DNA of 64,000 nucleotides from Promicromonospora umidemergens (GTDB taxonomy: Bacteria; Actinomycetota; Actinomycetes; Actinomycetales; Cellulomonadaceae). Below, one piece after another: positions 60,311 to 64,000 of the stretch. The position numbers were made by a program, and so were the translations under genes. The notes below the pieces were generated by a model, which ran no database searches, was not told the DNA's origin, and saw only the letters and a program-made list of their open reading frames with translations. The stretch lies in assembly GCF_024171995.1 (NCBI RefSeq), contig NZ_JAMTCT010000015.1:111364-175363 (forward strand). Reading direction: 5' to 3'. How positions within the stretch are numbered: the stretch's first letter is position 1; every line of letters starts with the position of its first letter.

Positions 60311-61831
60311 TCACGAGCCGATCCGATCGAGCACCAGCTCGCGGACCCGCTTCGCGTCGGCCTGGCCCTTCGTCGCCTTCATGACCGCGCCGATGATCGC
60401 GCCGACCGGGCCCTGGTTGCCGCCGCGGACCTTCTCGACGATGTCGGGCTGAGCGGCCAGGGCGTCGTCGATCGCGGCGAGCAGCGGGCCGTCGTCGGAC
60501 ACGATCTCGAGGTCGCGCGACACGACCACGGCCTCCGGGTCGCCCTCGCCGGCGAGCACGCCTTCGAGCACCTGGCGCGCGATCTTGTCGTTGATGCGTC
60601 CCGACTCGACGAGGCCCTGGAGCTGCGCGATCTGCGCGGGGGTGACGACGAGGTCCTCGAGCATGATCTCGTCCTGCTTGGCGCGACGAGCCAGCTCGCC
60701 CATCCACCACTTGCGCGCGCCCGCGGCGCTGGTGCCCGCGGCGACGGTCGCCTCGATGAGGTCGATGGCGCCCGCGTTGACCACGTCGCGCATCTCGGCG
60801 TCGGCGTATCCCCAGTCCGTCTGGAGCCGACGGCGGCGTGCCACCGGCATCTCCGGGAGCGTCGCCCGGATCTCCTCGACCCACTCGCGGCTCGGTGCCA
60901 CCGGCACCAGGTCAGGCTCGGGGAAGTAGCGGTAGTCCTCGGCGTCCGACTTCACGCGGCCCGACGACGTGGTGCCGTCCTCCTCGTGGAAGTGCCGCGT
61001 CTCCTGGATGACCGTGTGGCCGGCGTCGAGCACGCCCGCCTGGCGGGACACCTCGTAGCGGACCGAACGCTCGATCGACCGGAACGAGTTGACGTTCTTG
61101 GTCTCGGTGCGGGTGCCGAGGGGCGACTCAGGAGTAGGACGGAGCGACAGGTTCACGTCCGCACGGACGTTGCCGCGCTCCATCCGCGCCTCGGAGACGT
61201 CGAGCGAGCGGAAGATGTCGCGCAGCGTCTGCACGTAGGCGCGCGCCACCTCGGGAGCGCGCTCGCCAGCGCCCTCGATGGGCCGCGTCACGATCTCCAC
61301 GAGGGGGATGCCCGCGCGGTTGTAGTCCACGAGCGAGTACTCGGCGCCCTGGATCCGGCCGGTCAGTCCACCCACGTGGGTGTTCTTGCCGGCGTCCTCC
61401 TCCATGTGCGCGCGCTCGATCTCGACGCGGAACACCTCGCCGTCGTCCAGCTCGATGTCGATCCAGCCGTCGAAGGCGATCGGCTCGTCGTACTGCGACG
61501 TCTGGAAGTTCTTGGGGACGTCCGGATAGAAGTAGTTCTTCCGGGCGAACCGGCAGTTCTCCGAGATCGAGCAGTTCAGGGCGAGGCCGATCCGGATCGC
61601 GTACTCGACGGCCTTCCCGTTGACCACCGGCAGCGCACCCGGCAGCCCGAGGCTCACCGGCGTCACCTGGGTGTTGGGCTCGCCGCCGTAGGCGACCTCG
61701 GCCGCGCAGAACATCTTGGTGAGCGTGCCGAGCTCGACGTGCACCTCGATACCCAGCACCGGGTCGTAACGGCGGACAGCGTCCTCGTAGGCGACGAGCT
61801 TCGGCGCCGTCGCGGAAGTCTGGGCGGTCAT
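60311..61831 (-). CDS. gatB: Asp/Glu-tRNA amidotransferase subunit B
   Basis: 506 residues. N-terminal [18 protein letters not shown], tRNA-binding and kinase-like cradle with [18 protein letters not shown], [11 protein letters not shown], and a C-terminal YqeY-type helical domain (from about 355). Needed to make Gln-tRNA and/or Asn-tRNA. Overlaps gatA by 4 bases. Confidence 0.97.
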   Translation of the reverse strand: MTAQTSATAPKLVAYEDAVRRYDPVLGIEVHVELGTLTKMFCAAEVAYGGEPNTQVTPVSLGLPGALPVVNGKAVEYAIRIGLALNCSISENCRFARKNYFYPDVPKNFQTSQYDEPIAFDGWIDIELDDGEVFRVEIERAHMEEDAGKNTHVGGLTGRIQGAEYSLVDYNRAGIPLVEIVTRPIEGAGERAPEVARAYVQTLRDIFRSLDVSEARMERGNVRADVNLSLRPTPESPLGTRTETKNVNSFRSIERSVRYEVSRQAGVLDAGHTVIQETRHFHEEDGTTSSGRVKSDAEDYRYFPEPDLVPVAPSREWVEEIRATLPEMPVARRRRLQTDWGYADAEMRDVVNAGAIDLIEATVAAGTSAAGARKWWMGELARRAKQDEIMLEDLVVTPAQIAQLQGLVESGRINDKIARQVLEGVLAGEGDPEAVVVSRDLEIVSDDGPLLAAIDDALAAQPDIVEKVRGGNQGPVGAIIGAVMKATKGQADAKRVRELVLDRIGS

Positions 61832-63354
61832 CGGGCAAGCTCCGTGGTCTTGAGTTCGGGTGCCTGGTTCAGGATGGGCCCGCCCCAGCGGGACTCCAGG
61901 GCCGCCTCGAGGGCAGCGCCCACGCGGTACAGCCGGTCGTCCGCCTTGGCGGGCGCCAGGATCTGGAACCCGACGGGCAGGCCGTCGTCGGACAGGCCGT
62001 TGGGCAGAGACATGCCGGGGACACCGGCAAGGTTCGCGGGGATCGTCGCGATGTCGTTGAGGTACATCGCGAGCGGGTCGTCCAGCTTCTCGCCGAACTT
62101 GAACGCCGTGGTCGGCGCCGTGGGCGAGACCAGGACGTCAGCCTGCTCGAACGCCGCGGCGAAGTCGCGCTGGATCAGCGTGCGGACCTTCTGCGCGCTG
62201 CCGTAGTAGGCGTCGTAGTAGCCGGCCGACAGGGCGTACGTGCCGAGGATGACGCGGCGCTTGACCTCGTCGCCGAAGCCCGCGCCACGCGTGGCGCCCA
62301 TGACGCGCTCGGCGGTGACCGGCCCGTCGGTGGGCTCGACGCGCAGGCCGAACCGCATGCCGTCGAACTTGGCCAGGTTGCTGGAGGCCTCAGCGGGCAT
62401 GATCAGGTAGTAGGCGTCCAGCGCGTAGCCGAAGCTCGGGCAGGAGACCTCGACGATCTCGGCGCCGAGCGACCGCAGCTGGTCGAGCGACTCGTCGAAC
62501 CGAGCGGACACGCCGGCCTGGTAGCCCTCGCCGGAGAGCTCCTTGACGACGCCGACGCGCAGGCCCTTCAGATCACCCTTTGCACCCTGCTGAGCAGCGG
62601 CGACGACGCCGGGAACCGGCTCGTTGATCGACGTCGAGTCGTGCGGGTCGTGGCCACCGATCAGCTCGTGCAGCAGCGCTGCGTCGAGCACCGATCGGCT
62701 CACGGGGCCTGCCTGGTCGAGCGAGGAGGCCATGGCGATCAGGCCGTACCGGGAGACCCCGCCGTAGGTGGGCTTGACCCCGACGGTGCCGGTGACGGCG
62801 CCCGGCTGGCGGATCGAACCGCCGGTGTCGGTACCGATCGCGAGCGGCGCCTCGAAGCCGGCGACCGCGGCGGCGGAGCCACCACCGGAGCCACCCGGGA
62901 TGCGGTCGAGGTCCCACGGGTTCTTCGTGTTGCCGTACGCCGAGTGCTCGGTCGACGACCCCATGGCGAACTCGTCCATGTTGGTCTTGCCGAGGATCGG
63001 CAGGCCAGCGGCCTTGATGCGCTCCACGAGGGTCGCGTCGTACGGCGGGATCCAGCCCTCGAGGATCTTTGATCCCGCGGTGGTGGGCAGGCCCTTGGTC
63101 ACCACGACGTCCTTGACCGCGATCGGCACGCCGGCGAGCGGGTGCAGCTCATCGCCCGCCGCGCGCTTCGCGTCGACCTCCGCGGCGGTCGCCAGCGCCT
63201 CCTCGGAGGAGACGTGCAGGAACGCGTGCAGGTCCCCGTCGACGGCGGCGATGCGGTCCAGGTGGGCCTGCGTGGCCTCGACGCTGGTGACGTCCTTGTT
63301 CCTCAGTGCCGACGCGAGGTCGGCGGCGCTGAGCCGGGTGATGTCCTGTGTCAT
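61828..63354 (-). CDS. gatA: Asp/Glu-tRNA amidotransferase subunit A
   Basis: About 508 residues, amidase signature family. Catalytic Lys in [12 protein letters not shown] and the cis-Ser/Ser pair in [32 protein letters not shown]. Start MTQDITRL is chosen by family; ATG 63369 and GTG 63372 (overlapping gatC) are in frame. Confidence 0.96.
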   Translation of the reverse strand: MTQDITRLSAADLASALRNKDVTSVEATQAHLDRIAAVDGDLHAFLHVSSEEALATAAEVDAKRAAGDELHPLAGVPIAVKDVVVTKGLPTTAGSKILEGWIPPYDATLVERIKAAGLPILGKTNMDEFAMGSSTEHSAYGNTKNPWDLDRIPGGSGGGSAAAVAGFEAPLAIGTDTGGSIRQPGAVTGTVGVKPTYGGVSRYGLIAMASSLDQAGPVSRSVLDAALLHELIGGHDPHDSTSINEPVPGVVAAAQQGAKGDLKGLRVGVVKELSGEGYQAGVSARFDESLDQLRSLGAEIVEVSCPSFGYALDAYYLIMPAEASSNLAKFDGMRFGLRVEPTDGPVTAERVMGATRGAGFGDEVKRRVILGTYALSAGYYDAYYGSAQKVRTLIQRDFAAAFEQADVLVSPTAPTTAFKFGEKLDDPLAMYLNDIATIPANLAGVPGMSLPNGLSDDGLPVGFQILAPAKADDRLYRVGAALEAALESRWGGPILNQAPELKTTELAR

Positions 63355-63368
63355 GTCGTTGGTTCCCA

Positions 63369-63665
63369 TCACTCTTCGCCGAGGATCTGCGGAACGGCGA
63401 ACCGTCCGTTCTCCTGCTGCGGGGCGCCGGCCAGGACGTCCTGGATCGGCAGGGCGGGTTCCGGCACGTCGTCACGGAACACGTTCGTCAGCGGGAGGGG
63501 GTGGCTCGTTGCAGGCACGTCTGCGGTAGCGACCTCGCTCACGCGAGCGACGGACTCGACGATCACGTCGAGCTCACCGGCCAGGCGGGCGACCTCGTCG
63601 GGTCGCAGGTCGATCCGTGCCAGCGCAGCCACGCGCGCAACCTCGTCACGGGAGATGGTGGACAT
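63369..63665 (-). CDS. gatC: Asp/Glu-tRNA amidotransferase subunit C
   Basis: 98 residues, [20 protein letters not shown] start typical of GatC; wraps GatA and GatB. First gene of the gatCAB operon. Confidence 0.96.
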   Translation of the reverse strand: MSTISRDEVARVAALARIDLRPDEVARLAGELDVIVESVARVSEVATADVPATSHPLPLTNVFRDDVPEPALPIQDVLAGAPQQENGRFAVPQILGEE

Positions 63666-63751
63666 GCCGCAAGTCTAGTCGCCGGACGCCGTTCGATCTC
63701 CCGGATTCCCCTGCGTCTACTGTGAAATCCCTGCAACCTCGGAAATGCAGT

Positions 63752-63803
63752 CAGGGGATGGAACCTGCACTACCCCGGAGGGTTGTGCGGGTTCCATCCC
63801 CTG
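63752..63803 (-). terminator. Large hairpin downstream of 5S rRNA (rRNA operon terminator)
   Basis: Perfect 14-bp arms (63752-63765 and 63790-63803) with a 24-nt loop that can pair partly. On the minus strand it starts 12 bp after the 5S 3' end. No strong T-run follows. Confidence 0.75.
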
Positions 63804-63815
63804 CTGGGAATGGTT

Positions 63816-63932
63816 GTCCGGCGGCGTCCTACTCTCCCACCCCGTCTCCAGGGCAGTACCATCGGCGCTGTAGGGCTGAGCTTCCGGGTTCGGAATGGGA
63901 CCGGGCGTTTCCCCCACGCTATGACCACCGTA
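63816..63932 (-). rRNA. rrf: 5S ribosomal RNA
   Basis: About 117 nt; minus-strand sequence carries the actinobacterial 5S core CCCGGTCCCATTCCGAACCC, the GCCGATGGTACTGC segment, and terminal halves CGGTGGT/GCCGCCG that pair with two G-U wobbles to make helix I. It is the last gene of an rRNA operon whose 23S would lie beyond the right edge. Ends are approximate by 1-3 nt. The rest of the window (63933-64000) is spacer. Confidence 0.96.
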
Positions 63933-64000
63933 ACACTATCGAGAAGGCAAAACCCGTCTCCACCCACCAACCCAACCCCTTTCAAGGGTGGTGTGGTGAG

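Overview
The window is chromosomal DNA from a high-GC Gram-positive actinobacterium. The evidence is the strong G/C third-position bias, frequent GTG starts and ATGA/GTGA overlaps, leaderless-looking starts, a DUF222/HNH (13E12-type) gene, and the sequence of the 5S rRNA. Two secreted plant-polysaccharide enzymes (a GH5 cellulase under a CelR-like operator and a GH11 xylanase) suggest a cellulolytic soil lineage such as the Promicromonosporaceae/Cellulomonadaceae. That placement is inference. I saw no phage, IS element, CRISPR array or tRNA gene.

Layout. 1-7.4 kb: an amino-sugar uptake locus: GH3 hexosaminidase (cut by the left edge), two permeases and a binding lipoprotein on the minus strand, a lipoate ligase, then a BadF-type kinase and a MurR/RpiR regulator on the plus strand. 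7.5-9.3 kb: citramalate synthase behind an Ile-codon leader peptide and terminator. 9.3-13.5 kb: PadR regulator with an ABC/FtsX-type exporter. 13.8-21.2 kb: a seven-gene ebo-type operon (inositol-phosphate synthase, UbiA/EboC, TIM barrel, EboA, TatD/EboB, EboE, EboF). 21.3-28.9 kb: a small membrane protein, GH5 cellulase, 13E12 HNH protein, a two-component system and a Sap/GAP membrane protein. 28.9-31.3 kb: ilvE and leuB. 31.3-33.8 kb: small enzymes (VOC, PNPOx, methyltransferase, ASCH). 34-37.1 kb: glycine betaine/proline transporter proVWX. 37.2-42.1 kb: DMT exporter and ilvBNC behind a second Ile/Leu/Val leader peptide. 42.1-52.3 kb: a biosynthetic cluster resembling oleA/oleC/oleD (beta-lactone/olefin logic) with a glycosyltransferase, two P450s and an ABC exporter, flanked by a 24-bp palindrome and a Uma2 nuclease-fold gene. 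52.3-55 kb: a three-gene ABC-2 exporter. 55-59.7 kb: PCD-VOC fusion, ilvD, xylanase, CBS protein. 59.7-63.7 kb: GNAT, gatB, gatA, gatC. 63.8-64 kb: 5S rRNA, the downstream end of an rRNA operon on the minus strand.

How the genes work together. ilvB, ilvN, ilvC, ilvD, ilvE, leuB and cimA supply most of the Ile/Val/Leu pathway, and two of the transcription units carry peptide-leader attenuators. The sugar locus fits import of chito- or muro-oligosaccharides, trimming by GH3 and phosphorylation by the kinase. No ATPase gene is present there, so a shared MsiK-like ATPase is likely. The two most interesting blocks are the ole-like cluster, which has no oleB and is decorated with GT2 and P450 genes, and the ebo operon, in which an inositol-phosphate synthase occupies the place of the usual EboD cyclase. 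Gene assignments rest on reading the translated sequences and motifs; no database search was run.
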